Below, in pieces: positions 23,896-33,864 of a stretch of 64,000 bases of DNA. The notes under the pieces were generated by a model. That model had not been told where the DNA came from. It was given only the letters and a program-made list of their open reading frames with translations, and searched no databases. Source of the stretch: Candidatus Thorarchaeota archaeon (GTDB taxonomy: Archaea > Asgardarchaeota > Thorarchaeia > Thorarchaeales > Thorarchaeaceae); the NCBI GenBank assembly GCA_011364985.1, contig RDOC01000003.1, forward strand, positions 62,001-126,000, read 5' to 3'. Position numbers and translations under genes: made by a program. The stretch's first letter is position 1; every line of letters begins with the position of its first letter.

Positions 23896-26868
23896 CTAGA
23901 TGTCCCCTGCTTCTTCCTGAATAGAAAGAAGTGTCCTATCTATTGCAGTCGTGGCCTTCTGAATGGTCTTGAGATAATCTTGGCGAGATTTTTCGAACGC
24001 TGTTGTACTAATTCGTTGCTTCTTCTTGCGAAGCAGAAGCTGCCTCAGCCCAGCTTTCGCACCCTCGATCTTCTCGTTTTGAAGCTCAAGCTGGCCCACC
24101 ATGTCGCGGTATTTTGCGCCATATTTTGAAAGCTCATCCTTGACCTCTGGCAGCCTTGAATCAATCTCCTCAAGCTGTGCCTTCAGATCTCGTTCTCGAA
24201 TCATGAACTCGCGCTTCTTGACCTTCCCTCTTCGTCTTGCAGCCTCAAGTTTGTCTAAGTCCAAGTTTAGCGCAGTCTTCTTTGAATACAGAGTGGCAAA
24301 CTCGCTCAATACTTCCAGTGGAGCACCCACTTGACGCTTCTCTGATGCAGTCTGCAAGTCATCCTCTTCGGACATAACTAATTCGGGTAGTTCTGTCATC
24401 CTATAGGCAATGTATGCTAATGCTACGAGGCAAATAATCATAGAAATCGCAAAAGGCCTTGCGCCAATATTGAGAGTTACTTGATAAAGCATTGTAATGC
24501 TGAGGGGGTTGTACTCACTGACATTATATGTTTCATACCTGAAAATTACATCGAATACGTCATAGAGCAGTCGATAACCTGGAGCTGCCTCAAGTGTGAC
24601 GAAAGAGAAGGGTACAACCACATCAAGAACATGATGCTTCACAAGCATCTCATCAATAGTACCTATCGGAATGGCAAGTAAGTTTGCTCCATCGGCTAGT
24701 TCTTCATGGGCCGATAGCTCGACTACATATTCGATATTGAAGGTGTACTTGAAGCCCGACGATAGACCTTCTTCACCAAAGCGGTCGCTAAGTAGCTCGA
24801 TAGTGACATATTGAGAAGAGTTGAAGTCACCCTTGATGTTAGTCATAGATTCCGCAAGAAGTCCAACTCCATCGTATATCCGAATCTCTGTTGCATAAGT
24901 TGGAAATTGGAAAATCACAGATTCTTCAGGGCTGGGGCCCACGTTATGAAGTGTAATGGTTTCCTTGTAGGCAAGCCAACCCCATGGATCAACACGTACA
25001 ACAGTGTTCTGTTCAGCAAAAAGCTCCGGATCATAAGACGTGAATTGTGCAGTAAACTCCTCTACAGTCATTGGTGAGAGGTTAGTGGTAGTAGTATCGG
25101 GAGCCTCGGTGCCAGATGCTTGCTGGTCACCAGTTTTGTACGTCAATACAAGACTTGCCTTGGTAAGGACATAAGGCACAACTGGATACTTTAGATAGGT
25201 TATGCTGTATTTCTTATTCACCGAACTCAAGAGCGTATCAAGAGAGTGCAGTTGTGTAACGGTGGAAAACACAAAGCTCTCATCATAATCTACCTGCTGG
25301 CTGAAGTGTATCTTCCAGTGAAGCATTCCATTGGGGCTGGGAATATTGGTCATCTTTAGGATAGTTCCTGATGCATCACGTGCTTCAATACTAAGGAAGT
25401 AGGAAGTCCACTTTGCAGGAAGATACAACTCGAGGGCTGAGAAGGGGGTTGAACCGTTATTATGTACAGTAAAGATGTCGCTTACATACGTTCGGTGGTA
25501 GATCTCGGTGATTACCTCACGGCTGACACTTATTTTGGCACCAAGAACAGGAATGTAAGGACGATCTATTGTCACATCGATTTGCACAACACTGCTCATA
25601 TTTGAGGGATCAGTAGCATTGAATGATATCGTGTGGGGACCGTTTTCATACTCTGTCGACTCTAACACTTCCTCCCAAAACCCGGAAAGGAAGTTGTAGG
25701 ACATGTCATTCCAGTTAGAATCATCTATCTTGTACTTTACACTTCGCACATAGGTGTCCGCTGCATCAACCTGGAATGTTTCAAGCAGCCCAAGAACGGC
25801 ACCTTGTGTTGGATGCAGGAGATTGATTTGAGGAGGTACATTTGGTAAGAAGCTCATCAAAGCAGGATATGCCCAGTGTGTGCGCTCCAAAGGTATCTCA
25901 TTGAAGTCTTCAGTAGAGCCATACATGAAAATGAAAGGATATACCAAGTCGGGATCTGCAATCAAAGAGATGTCATTTGTATCTGTGCTGTTCATAACGA
26001 TGACATACTCGATTATTGTAGTCGATCCCGTGTCAGATGCATTCACGGCCACAATCCGACTCTGATTCTCATCTTCGAGGTGCTGGAGAGTACTTACCCC
26101 ATGCTGGTCATTATAGACAACTTGGCTGCTGAGAGCGGGATCTTCTGTATGAGTCAGGTCATTTCTAGTAATTCGAGTGAGTGTAATCACATATTCGAGG
26201 TCTTGACCGTATAGCTCGTGGCTGGGAGAAGTATAGGCCTGATCTGCTGGGATAATGAAATGGCGCACCTCTCCAATTCTCATGCCATAAATCATGTCTT
26301 TGTACATCTGAAGACAAGACAGCTTCTCCAATTGCTCAGTAGACTCGATTGAGGGGTAGTCATTTTCTTGATATACTGTTCCATTGCGTAACGATAGAAC
26401 ATAATGCACGGTTACAATGTCGGTACCAATTACCCTCCAGTAGTCCTCAGAAGGAGTACCTGGAGCATATCCGTAGACCAAGTCGCTATTGTTCAGACCG
26501 GCAACAGAGAATGAATCGGTATAGTTCTGCCAACCAAAGCCAATCCAGCCGGATGTATTTGCCAAAAGGCCAATGTAGAGCGTAGTTCCATTGTGTTCGA
26601 TATAGGCAGTGATTCCAGTACTCGGATCTGTATAGTCGCTTGCGTATTCGTAGGGGTCAATGATACCATCAGCTGAACCATAGTGCTTGTCCACGTAGGG
26701 AATCGTGAGATTGTTTGCTGATTCTGCAATGGACTGCTGCACAGAGTTCACGACGAAGGTATCTTCAACCGTTAGATTATCAGGAGCAGATACTAATGTC
26801 ATTGTACTGGTAGTCACAAACAAAGCCAGTAGCACAATTGTTGCAATTCTTCTATACAGCAAGCTCAA
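23896..26868 (-). CDS. Large secreted, membrane-anchored protein with DOMON-like, FKBP-like and Ig-like regions and a coiled-coil tail
   Basis: 990 residues. A signal peptide (IATIVLLALFVTTSTMTLV) precedes a DOMON-like region (about 60-140: ITAYIEHNGTTLYIGLLANTSGWIGFGW) and an FKBP-like region (about 145-235: VTVHYVLSLRNGTVYQEND, YGMRIGEVRHFIIPADQAY, ELYGQDLEYVITL). A second DOMON-like stretch and an Ig-like domain (NGPHTISFNATDPSNMSS) follow. A long beta-rich part leads to one membrane helix (ISMIICLVALAYIAYRM), then a cytoplasmic coiled coil of about 150 residues (RERDLKAQLEEIDSRLPEVKDEL). Many N-x-S/T sites suggest glycosylation. Role unknown; likely cell-surface. Confidence 0.75.
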   Translation of the reverse strand: MSLLYRRIATIVLLALFVTTSTMTLVSAPDNLTVEDTFVVNSVQQSIAESANNLTIPYVDKHYGSADGIIDPYEYASDYTDPSTGITAYIEHNGTTLYIGLLANTSGWIGFGWQNYTDSFSVAGLNNSDLVYGYAPGTPSEDYWRVIGTDIVTVHYVLSLRNGTVYQENDYPSIESTEQLEKLSCLQMYKDMIYGMRIGEVRHFIIPADQAYTSPSHELYGQDLEYVITLTRITRNDLTHTEDPALSSQVVYNDQHGVSTLQHLEDENQSRIVAVNASDTGSTTIIEYVIVMNSTDTNDISLIADPDLVYPFIFMYGSTEDFNEIPLERTHWAYPALMSFLPNVPPQINLLHPTQGAVLGLLETFQVDAADTYVRSVKYKIDDSNWNDMSYNFLSGFWEEVLESTEYENGPHTISFNATDPSNMSSVVQIDVTIDRPYIPVLGAKISVSREVITEIYHRTYVSDIFTVHNNGSTPFSALELYLPAKWTSYFLSIEARDASGTILKMTNIPSPNGMLHWKIHFSQQVDYDESFVFSTVTQLHSLDTLLSSVNKKYSITYLKYPVVPYVLTKASLVLTYKTGDQQASGTEAPDTTTTNLSPMTVEEFTAQFTSYDPELFAEQNTVVRVDPWGWLAYKETITLHNVGPSPEESVIFQFPTYATEIRIYDGVGLLAESMTNIKGDFNSSQYVTIELLSDRFGEEGLSSGFKYTFNIEYVVELSAHEELADGANLLAIPIGTIDEMLVKHHVLDVVVPFSFVTLEAAPGYRLLYDVFDVIFRYETYNVSEYNPLSITMLYQVTLNIGARPFAISMIICLVALAYIAYRMTELPELVMSEEDDLQTASEKRQVGAPLEVLSEFATLYSKKTALNLDLDKLEAARRRGKVKKREFMIRERDLKAQLEEIDSRLPEVKDELSKYGAKYRDMVGQLELQNEKIEGAKAGLRQLLLRKKKQRISTTAFEKSRQDYLKTIQKATTAIDRTLLSIQEEAGDI

Positions 26869-27071
26869 TCCGAATCACCATGTTGTTATGGGGTCGAAGC
26901 AGACTATAGTCTTGTCTAGCCACAAACGAATCGCTCGAATTTCGAGAGTCGTTAAATAGATTTCGTACCATCAAGCAATGCACTATTACCAATCCACAAA
27001 TCTCAAGAGCCAACCTGATTCCGGAAATATGAAATGAAATCAGATTTCGCCCTGAGACAGGAGACGAAGAT

Positions 27072-28091
27072 ATGCTACAAATCATTCTCGCCATAGTAAT
27101 TGCTTTTCTCGTGGTGTTTCTCTCGATACCAAGGACTATTGAAATCCTGAAAGAGAAAGGGATCATCGGCGTAGATGTCCATAAACCAAATCAGCCTGAG
27201 GTGGCAAAGGGTGGTGGTTTCATCGTTCTCTTCGCCATTGTAGCTGCCCTCTTGGTTGTGATAGGCTTCATCCGATTTCAAGCTCAAGAGGTGAACTCTG
27301 GATTACTTGCTGCTCTTGTATCCATTCTTATGGCTGGGATGATAGGTCTCCTAGATGATATCTTGGATTTCAATACTCGAACAAAAATTGTTCTCCCGCT
27401 TATAGCATCAATTCCAATGCTAGTGATGCAAGTGGGAACTACGACAATGTCCATTCCAATTATCGGAACCGTTGACTTAGGAGTGATCTACCCACTCGTG
27501 ATTGTTCCCTTAATGATGACATTCATAATTGACTCAACAAATATGTATGGCGGCATGAATGGGCTTGAAACTGGATTAGCAACCATTAATGCATCATCCC
27601 TATTGCTCTACATTCTCTTCGCTCCTCTTTTCACAAATGTTGAGAACACATCTCAATTGATGGATGCTGGAATTGTATCGGGAGCATTACTTGGTGCCGC
27701 ACTTGCCTTCATGTTCTTCAACAAATGCCCAGCAAGAATTCTGCCTGGTGATGTTGGTAGACTTCCACTTGGGGCGACAATGGCAGCTGCATTGATTCTG
27801 GGAAATATGGATCGACTCGCTGTGATTCTATACATACCCTTTTTGATTAACTTCATGTTGTACTTGCTTTATCGAATTCATGTGAAGCGCACCAGAATGG
27901 AATATATCAAGTTCGCAACTCCTCGTAATGATGGAACACTAGAAGTCCCAGGTCCGTTCACTATGTACTGGTTATTGCCGTATCTATCAAATGGAATTAC
28001 TGAAAAGAGGAATGTGATCTTGCTTCTTCTATTGCAGGCCATTCTAGCATATGGCGGTGTCGTAATTCTTCTCTTTGGAATTCCATTCTAA
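27072..28091 (+). CDS. GPT/MraY family polyprenyl-phosphate sugar-1-phosphate transferase (AglH-like)
   Basis: Integral membrane enzyme that starts lipid-linked oligosaccharide synthesis by moving GlcNAc-1-P or a related sugar to a polyprenyl phosphate. 339 residues, about ten hydrophobic segments. HKPNQPEVAKGGG, GLLDDILDFNTRTKI (catalytic DD), DSTNMYGGMNGLETG and FFNKCPARILPGDVGRLPLG are the family motifs. It is divergent from the surface protein gene (203-base gap). Probably serves N-glycosylation (inference). Confidence 0.9.
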   Translation: MLQIILAIVIAFLVVFLSIPRTIEILKEKGIIGVDVHKPNQPEVAKGGGFIVLFAIVAALLVVIGFIRFQAQEVNSGLLAALVSILMAGMIGLLDDILDFNTRTKIVLPLIASIPMLVMQVGTTTMSIPIIGTVDLGVIYPLVIVPLMMTFIIDSTNMYGGMNGLETGLATINASSLLLYILFAPLFTNVENTSQLMDAGIVSGALLGAALAFMFFNKCPARILPGDVGRLPLGATMAAALILGNMDRLAVILYIPFLINFMLYLLYRIHVKRTRMEYIKFATPRNDGTLEVPGPFTMYWLLPYLSNGITEKRNVILLLLLQAILAYGGVVILLFGIPF

Positions 28092-28100
28092 GTGGATTGC

Positions 28101-29150
28101 TTAGGGAAGTTTCTCTTTAAGATAGGTATCGACAACATAATCCATTCCATGTCTGCTGAAAGCCTGTTGCTCTGCCTTAGAACGAAGTTCTCGGAAGGCC
28201 TTGATATAATCCTGCCAGACAGGTCCCGCATATCGAACGTCATGAAGAAGCTCATCGAGACGTTTTAGGTCTGCATTGTTCATCGGTTCTGTGGGAAGGC
28301 TGTGATTCACTATGTCGCTAGGCGTGACACCAATCCACTCAGCATCAGGTACGGCTAATCCTCTTAGATGCGCAGAATTCGCACTGCCACCGATTATGAC
28401 ACGAGCTATATGCATTCCCCATGGGTCACCGTCTGTGAATATGAAGATGGGCAGTTCCAGCTCCTCACGAAGTCTCCTCATTAGACTACGTGTAGCTCTT
28501 GGCGGCTGTCCTCCAAGATGAATAAGGACCGCCTGATATCGCTTCCAAGCTCCTGTTTCTATTAGCCTGGAAAACATCCCACCTGACTCAATAGCAAGAA
28601 TGATCTCTGCTGAGGCATCCACAGGCTTAGCAGTCATCAAGGCACGACCTATGGGAAATCCATCAGGACTTGCAGTGAGGCAGACCTCCTGATTCTCGTA
28701 TCCTGATACTGTGTAACGCATTCTTACATCGCCAAATATGGAGGAACGCTCTTCAGGAAATATCCCAAAGTTCTCCCTTGCGAGTCCAGTGAGTGTTTCT
28801 AGATCAGTAACAATTCTGTCAGATTCGGCTTGGTTCGAGAATTTTACTCCATAGGCCTCGCTGGAATAATAGAGATCTCGAAGCGAACTTGTCCGTTGAG
28901 CACTTGTCAACTTTTTTGCAAAATAGGCAACCCATATCAATTGTGCAAAGCTTCTTACATGCCTGAGATTGCTTGAGTCGCGAGTGGTACTGGAATCACC
29001 AAGAACGAATTGATTGGTTACGCCATCATAGACAATGTTATCTGTGCTGCGATCAGGGAAATGGAGAGATGGAAATTCGCCTTCAAGAATTGCATCCATA
29101 ACATCTCGCCCTATTGATGTGAGCGTCTTCACTGTACTTTCTTTACTCAT
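28101..29150 (-). CDS. top6A: DNA topoisomerase VI subunit A
   Basis: Spo11-related DNA-cleaving subunit. ATG 29150 (MSKESTVKTL) has GAGGTGA upstream; it overlaps the end of top6B. SLRDLYYSSEAYGVKF contains the catalytic tyrosine in the winged-helix (CAP) domain. ILAIESGGMFSRL gives the Toprim glutamate and FIFTDGDPWGMHIARVI the aspartates. 349 residues, near family length. Converges with the GPT-family gene with 9 bases between. Confidence 0.95.
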   Translation of the reverse strand: MSKESTVKTLTSIGRDVMDAILEGEFPSLHFPDRSTDNIVYDGVTNQFVLGDSSTTRDSSNLRHVRSFAQLIWVAYFAKKLTSAQRTSSLRDLYYSSEAYGVKFSNQAESDRIVTDLETLTGLARENFGIFPEERSSIFGDVRMRYTVSGYENQEVCLTASPDGFPIGRALMTAKPVDASAEIILAIESGGMFSRLIETGAWKRYQAVLIHLGGQPPRATRSLMRRLREELELPIFIFTDGDPWGMHIARVIIGGSANSAHLRGLAVPDAEWIGVTPSDIVNHSLPTEPMNNADLKRLDELLHDVRYAGPVWQDYIKAFRELRSKAEQQAFSRHGMDYVVDTYLKEKLP

Positions 29151-30660
29151 CTTCACTCACCTCGAACAGCCTTTGAACTATGTGTTCTGTAGGCGGCGGA
29201 GAATCAAAATCAGCCAATTCGGATCCGTATTTTGCAACAATTCCTATAAGCTCGGAGTATTCACGGCGTTTCTTAACGTTTCTAGCTGCTGCTCCGCCTG
29301 AGGATACCTTCTTACTAAGAAATCGTCCGAGGACCTTCAGAAGCAATGATGTCTCTCTTTCAATTTCCATAATATGAGCCAATGATTGCTTGCCAGTTGC
29401 TCGATAGGGTATCCTAGTTGATGACACATTCAAGAATAGCGCAGCCGGTTGAGGCTTTGAGAAACCATACCTGCGCCAGCTAGTCTGTCTAACCACCTTC
29501 GTAAAAATATCCTCACTTGCATCGTATAGTAAGGGAACACGGTTCGCCATTCTATATAGAGTAGGTGTATCAGACACAGAAAATGAATCCCCTACTGCCA
29601 ATACGCCTTCAAGTATGACAGGGTTCCCTTGCCACTCAAACACACCCTGACGTCCATAGGATAAGAAGCTCGTATTGAATGTGGAACGTACTCCTGCAGT
29701 AAATGATGCTTCGCCAATTGGACTTAGACATTTGCTATCCGGACTACAGAACCCATCATAGTGACGCATGCCTTGACATAATCGAGAGATATCTTGACGC
29801 GTTAGTACATCAAGTGGAGTTTTCGGATCAATGTTCATGAACGCAAGAAGTTTTGACGCAGTTCTTGTTCCCAATTGTTGAAAGGATGTGACCAAGAAAT
29901 CGCGAATTGTAGTACTCTCACACTCATTCAGGAGTCTTTGTATGAGTTCAACATCGACAGCCCTTGGATGAGGTTTCACAGGAATAGATGTCTTTGGTGC
30001 CTCACTTGTCCAAGGCCCTATACAACCCTGGATTTCATCGTCTATGTTGAATATAATACGTGCATTTGGCGTGCCAACTGTGGTTAGGCGAAGGTATTCC
30101 AGAACTCGTTCTTGTGCACGTTTGAGATCGCCTTTGAAGCATATACTCACGGAAGTTCCCAAGGAATGTTGTCTCTTCGTGGTTTCGCTCAGCAGGATGG
30201 GAGCATTCTTTTCAATATCAATGAGGAGTCGGTAAGCCCTTCCTAGCCCTTCACCGAATCGAGTACAAATCAGAACTGGAGAGTCGGTTGTGATTTGACC
30301 ATAAAGGATAGCCATTGTCACTCCGAGACCAAATGTACCCCGCTTTTGCCTTCGTTCGTATTTGCTACCATAGAGTATCCTTCCAAAGGCTTGAGCAACC
30401 TCATCGTAGGGCAAACCAGTTCCATTGTCCTTAACAGTGACGGTGACATTATCCGAGTCCTCATCGACTATCTTGATACGTATCTCTGGCGCTTTGCCAG
30501 CATCTTCGCATGCATCAAGGCCGTTTTCAATTAGTTCTCTTACTGTTGAGTATACGGCTTGTGTAGGATTACCAAAGCCGGCCATCTGACGATTTCGATA
30601 GAAGAATTCAGCAGGAGATATGCCTGAGAACTTTTGGACCGATCGCTCTTGGGAACTCAT
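29143..30660 (-). CDS. top6B: DNA topoisomerase VI subunit B
   Basis: GHKL ATPase subunit of topoisomerase VI. 505 residues. ELIENGLDACEDAGKAP is the N box, VKDNGTGLPYDEVAQAFGRILYGSK covers G1, RGTFGLGVTMAILYGQ is the ATP lid, followed by H2TH and transducer regions. Translationally coupled to top6A (8-base overlap with the preferred start). Slightly shorter than many archaeal homologues. Confidence 0.95.
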   Translation of the reverse strand: MSSQERSVQKFSGISPAEFFYRNRQMAGFGNPTQAVYSTVRELIENGLDACEDAGKAPEIRIKIVDEDSDNVTVTVKDNGTGLPYDEVAQAFGRILYGSKYERRQKRGTFGLGVTMAILYGQITTDSPVLICTRFGEGLGRAYRLLIDIEKNAPILLSETTKRQHSLGTSVSICFKGDLKRAQERVLEYLRLTTVGTPNARIIFNIDDEIQGCIGPWTSEAPKTSIPVKPHPRAVDVELIQRLLNECESTTIRDFLVTSFQQLGTRTASKLLAFMNIDPKTPLDVLTRQDISRLCQGMRHYDGFCSPDSKCLSPIGEASFTAGVRSTFNTSFLSYGRQGVFEWQGNPVILEGVLAVGDSFSVSDTPTLYRMANRVPLLYDASEDIFTKVVRQTSWRRYGFSKPQPAALFLNVSSTRIPYRATGKQSLAHIMEIERETSLLLKVLGRFLSKKVSSGGAAARNVKKRREYSELIGIVAKYGSELADFDSPPPTEHIVQRLFEVSEDE

Positions 30661-30719
30661 CGTATTCAGAAACTGAGATGTGGTCTATTGATATTAGAGC
30701 AGGTATTACACGGCGCGAT

Positions 30720-31286
30720 TCAAAGGTCTGTATTCTCCCATAACTCGGTCTGGGCACGTTTCATGTGACGTCTCATACGTTCAAGCTGGGAGTACACAGC
30801 ACTGTGTGGAGCCCCGCCAATGAGCATATTTACAGCTCTCTGAGCATAGTCGATGCCGGGGTCAAAGCCTATAATTGAAACTGTCCTTCCATACACTGCA
30901 ATCTTTGTTTCTGTGATTTCCTCAATAACACGACGAGTACGACCACTTTCACCAATGATCCGTCCAGCGACTCGCTTGAGTTGATTTGCAGACGTTCCAA
31001 CGGATTCCCGTAGTGAGATAACTATTAATCTTGCATCTTCATCTATAAGCCCGAGAGCGTTCTTTGGACTGAACCCACGAGCCATTGCGCGTACTATGTC
31101 CTTGGCCTTCCAAGCAAGAACTGGGTCGTCGGTACTATCTGAGCCAGTGATTGTTACAAGACCCTCGGAGCCAACCTCAATTATAGTATTTGTAAGCTGT
31201 TCCACTCTTCGCTTTACTTTGCCATTACGACCGACGATTACTCCCACTCTATCAACAGGAACCCTGAGAGTTTCGTGATATATCAT
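30720..31286 (-). CDS. KH-domain RNA-processing protein (archaeal Krr1/Pno1-like)
   Basis: 188 residues with two KH modules: RVPVDRVGVIVGRNGKVKRRVEQLTNTIIEVGSEG (first, with a degenerate GxxG RNGK) and RIIGESGRTRRVIEEITETKIAVYG (second, GESG). Archaeal/eukaryotic Pno1 (Dim2) acts in 16S/18S rRNA maturation with RIO kinases; the ATG overlaps the stop of the RIO1 gene by four bases, which fits. Confidence 0.92.
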   Translation of the reverse strand: MIYHETLRVPVDRVGVIVGRNGKVKRRVEQLTNTIIEVGSEGLVTITGSDSTDDPVLAWKAKDIVRAMARGFSPKNALGLIDEDARLIVISLRESVGTSANQLKRVAGRIIGESGRTRRVIEEITETKIAVYGRTVSIIGFDPGIDYAQRAVNMLIGGAPHSAVYSQLERMRRHMKRAQTELWENTDL

Positions 31287-32083
31287 TTGTTTTCACCAGA
31301 GGCTAGAATATGGTTTGTAATTATTTTCGGCTCTTCAGTGTCTACGCCCAGTTTTTTGAAGAAATTGCAGAGGTTTTGAATATCACGGTATAGATATTTG
31401 CTCGCATTATCATGACTCGTGAGAACAGATTGTGAAACGTCAATGATTATTGGTTGATTGAGCCATAGTATATTGTATTCACTAAGGTCTGCATGAACAA
31501 GATTCGCGGACTTATATGCCAATTCTACGAAACCAATAATCTCGTTAAATGTTTTGACAGGAGAGGGAATCGTGACATTTTTGAGTAGGGGAGCAGGTGT
31601 GACAGTCTTCTTGTCACCAATGAATTCCATTACGACTACATTTCGCTCAATATCAATTGGATGTGGTACAGGTACTCCTGCTTCGTAGAATCTCTGGAGG
31701 TTCTTGTACTCTTTCATAGCCCATTGAGGAATTAGTACTCTACTACGTCGCCGAACACGTCTGAACCTGGGGTCTCCGACGATATACTCAAGCATGAAAT
31801 CAGTCTCTGCTGTACTCATTCGATAAATCTTGACTGCAACAGGTGTCCCATCACCTGCCTCGCCTCTGTACACATTGGCTTCCTTTCCGGCACTTATTAC
31901 CCCATGGACCGCTTGTAGTACTCCGCGATTAAGAAGCTTGTAGAGAATTTTGAGTGTCGGAGGATCAATGACACCCTCAACGACCTTGAACTCATCAGAA
32001 TCCATGCGTCGTTTCATCTTTCGGCGGTCAAGCTCTGATAGAATTCGCTCATGTTCTTTTTCACCTCTATCCATCCAGAGCAC
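31283..32083 (-). CDS. rio1: RIO1-type serine/threonine protein kinase
   Basis: Atypical kinase/ATPase in small-subunit maturation. 266 residues. HGVISAGKEANVYRGE is the P-loop, VAVKIYRM gives the ATP lysine, LVHADLSEYNILW the catalytic aspartate and asparagine, PIIIDVSQSV the metal-binding aspartate. It lacks the long eukaryotic tail. Sits between aIF1A and the KH protein, an order conserved in archaea. Confidence 0.94.
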   Translation of the reverse strand: MLWMDRGEKEHERILSELDRRKMKRRMDSDEFKVVEGVIDPPTLKILYKLLNRGVLQAVHGVISAGKEANVYRGEAGDGTPVAVKIYRMSTAETDFMLEYIVGDPRFRRVRRRSRVLIPQWAMKEYKNLQRFYEAGVPVPHPIDIERNVVVMEFIGDKKTVTPAPLLKNVTIPSPVKTFNEIIGFVELAYKSANLVHADLSEYNILWLNQPIIIDVSQSVLTSHDNASKYLYRDIQNLCNFFKKLGVDTEEPKIITNHILASGENK

Positions 32084-32154
32084 CTTATTTCCAGTAGAAG
32101 ATGAAGACTTTTTTCCGAACGGAGATACAATCGTACGAAGAAAAACATTGACTC

Positions 32155-32484
32155 CTAGAACATCTTGAGGAGACCTCGTTTATCCAGCCAATCCAGTTCA
32201 TTGCCTCTGTATCTATATACAACGTCACATTTCTCGTCGGTTTGAAAGTCCCAAGGAATGATAACGACGGTGTCACCCACACGCATCCATACTCGTTTCT
32301 TCATGCGACCAGGAATTCGACCTATTCGTATCTCTCCGTCTTCACATCTTACTCTAACTCTATCAAATCCAAGCATCTGAATGATGATGCCGAACATCTC
32401 ACCATCACCTCGATTGGGAGTACGTATTCTAACTAGCTCCTCGGGGGGAGAATCAGACCTATGACGTTTATCTTTACGAGACAC
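32155..32484 (-). CDS. eif1A: Translation initiation factor aIF1A
   Basis: OB-fold initiation factor of the small subunit. The track starts 23 codons too early; GTG 32484 has GGAGG six bases upstream and gives VSRKDKRHRSDSPPEELVRIRTPNRGDGEMFGII, the expected basic N-tail. 109 residues. MLGFDRVRVRCEDGEIRIGRIPGRMKKRVWMRVGDTVVI is the OB core. Starts the aIF1A-RIO1-KH gene run. Confidence 0.94.
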   Translation of the reverse strand: MSRKDKRHRSDSPPEELVRIRTPNRGDGEMFGIIIQMLGFDRVRVRCEDGEIRIGRIPGRMKKRVWMRVGDTVVIIPWDFQTDEKCDVVYRYRGNELDWLDKRGLLKMF

Positions 32485-32589
32485 AATAAGCCTCCATTGA
32501 CTGGTCGAATCACAAAGATGATCGATCTGAAATGAGAATCCTGTGGGCACCATTTAAGCGTACCGAATAGCTCAGAAAACGCGAGACCA

Positions 32590-33672
32590 TCAGCTCGGTA
32601 GGGGAAGAATTCTTCCGCTGTAAGATAGAGCATAGATTGTATCCCCGGCAGCCACATTAGAAAGGAACACCGAGGAGTCGATTTCATGCATTTCAAAGGT
32701 CACAGAATCCATAAGTTGTATTGGTTGATTTTGCACCTTTGATACAATCATATACTGCCGCCTCTCGGAAGCCTCGGCTAGGAACTCGAGAGATCTCCAT
32801 TTTGAGCTCTTTTGATTAATTGTAAAGGAACAGCCATCAAGCAAATTGTAGCAGCCCAGTCCTCCCTTTCCCATGCTTACAACTTGGCATGGTGTACCTT
32901 CCACAAGCACAAAGTCGTTCTGAGAGAATCGCTGCAGCCTGATAAGAATTGTAATTCTGTATTTCTTCTTTCCACCTCGATCCTGCCCAATGAGTTTGTA
33001 ATTCTCTTTTCGTTGAGCCAGAAAACCAGACTCCAACTGGTCTGCTATTCGTCTGCATAGATGTTCGGAGCCCACTTTGAAGTCAAGACCATACTTGTCT
33101 CTACTTGTCTCTATAACGAAAGCCCTTGCGTCATTCCCATATTCTGCAATTGTAAGGTCGGTTACGAGACCATGGATGACATCTTCTTCAGTTTCTGTCA
33201 AGATCCGATCATCTGCTCGAACTTGAAGAATGGCCTCGTGATATCCACCACTCATCATGGTACATGAGGCACAGGTACTAAACTCAAATCGTATCTCAAG
33301 TGGGTAAGATTCGTCATGGGTAGGTAGACTCGAATGTGATTTTCCTGACACGTTAAGACGAATGTGGGTAACTCGGTCCAGTTTTTTCTCCTCCACATAG
33401 GAGGTTTCCACCTCTAACCCTAGGATATTTGTTTCCTGTTCCAAGAGAATCTCAATCTGTCTATCAGTAATCTTATCTGGGTCAGATGAGAACGTTTGGA
33501 GTTTTATCCAGCCATCGGAAGTTCTTACTGCGCCGCACCGTCGGCAAGCTATGAGGGAGAGAGGAGACCTTACTTGAACTAAGGGATGCTTGTTTTGATA
33601 GCATCTGCTGCATAGTCCTTCTAGGACTGCCTCAGCTCCACATTCATAGCAGGGTGCAGTCAATATTTGCAA
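32590..33672 (-). CDS. nmd3: NMD3-like 60S/50S assembly and export-factor homologue
   Basis: 360 residues. The N-terminal zinc region has CYECGAEAVLEGLCSRCYQ and IACRRCGAV, with a later pair CASC. The eIF5A-like and SH3-like domains follow (FVLVEGTPCQVVSMGKGGLGCYNLLDG at about 270-296). In eukaryotes NMD3 escorts the large subunit; the archaeal role is in ribosome biogenesis, less studied. Upstream of aIF1A on the same strand. Confidence 0.88.
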   Translation of the reverse strand: MQILTAPCYECGAEAVLEGLCSRCYQNKHPLVQVRSPLSLIACRRCGAVRTSDGWIKLQTFSSDPDKITDRQIEILLEQETNILGLEVETSYVEEKKLDRVTHIRLNVSGKSHSSLPTHDESYPLEIRFEFSTCASCTMMSGGYHEAILQVRADDRILTETEEDVIHGLVTDLTIAEYGNDARAFVIETSRDKYGLDFKVGSEHLCRRIADQLESGFLAQRKENYKLIGQDRGGKKKYRITILIRLQRFSQNDFVLVEGTPCQVVSMGKGGLGCYNLLDGCSFTINQKSSKWRSLEFLAEASERRQYMIVSKVQNQPIQLMDSVTFEMHEIDSSVFLSNVAAGDTIYALSYSGRILPLPS

Positions 33673-33864
33673 CCATCATATTTTCATCCGCTTCACCTTA
33701 AAATGTGGTGGATATAGCGAAGACACAATAAGGCAGATGAAATGCGATTAACAGAAGCTTTTTGTAACGCTCAGGTTTGTTCCTCATAGGCTTTCGGAAC
33801 ATAGTCAATTGCTGGCTTTTGACTGTTTCCAAGTCAATCATTCTGTTCTCAGGAGATTATCCAA

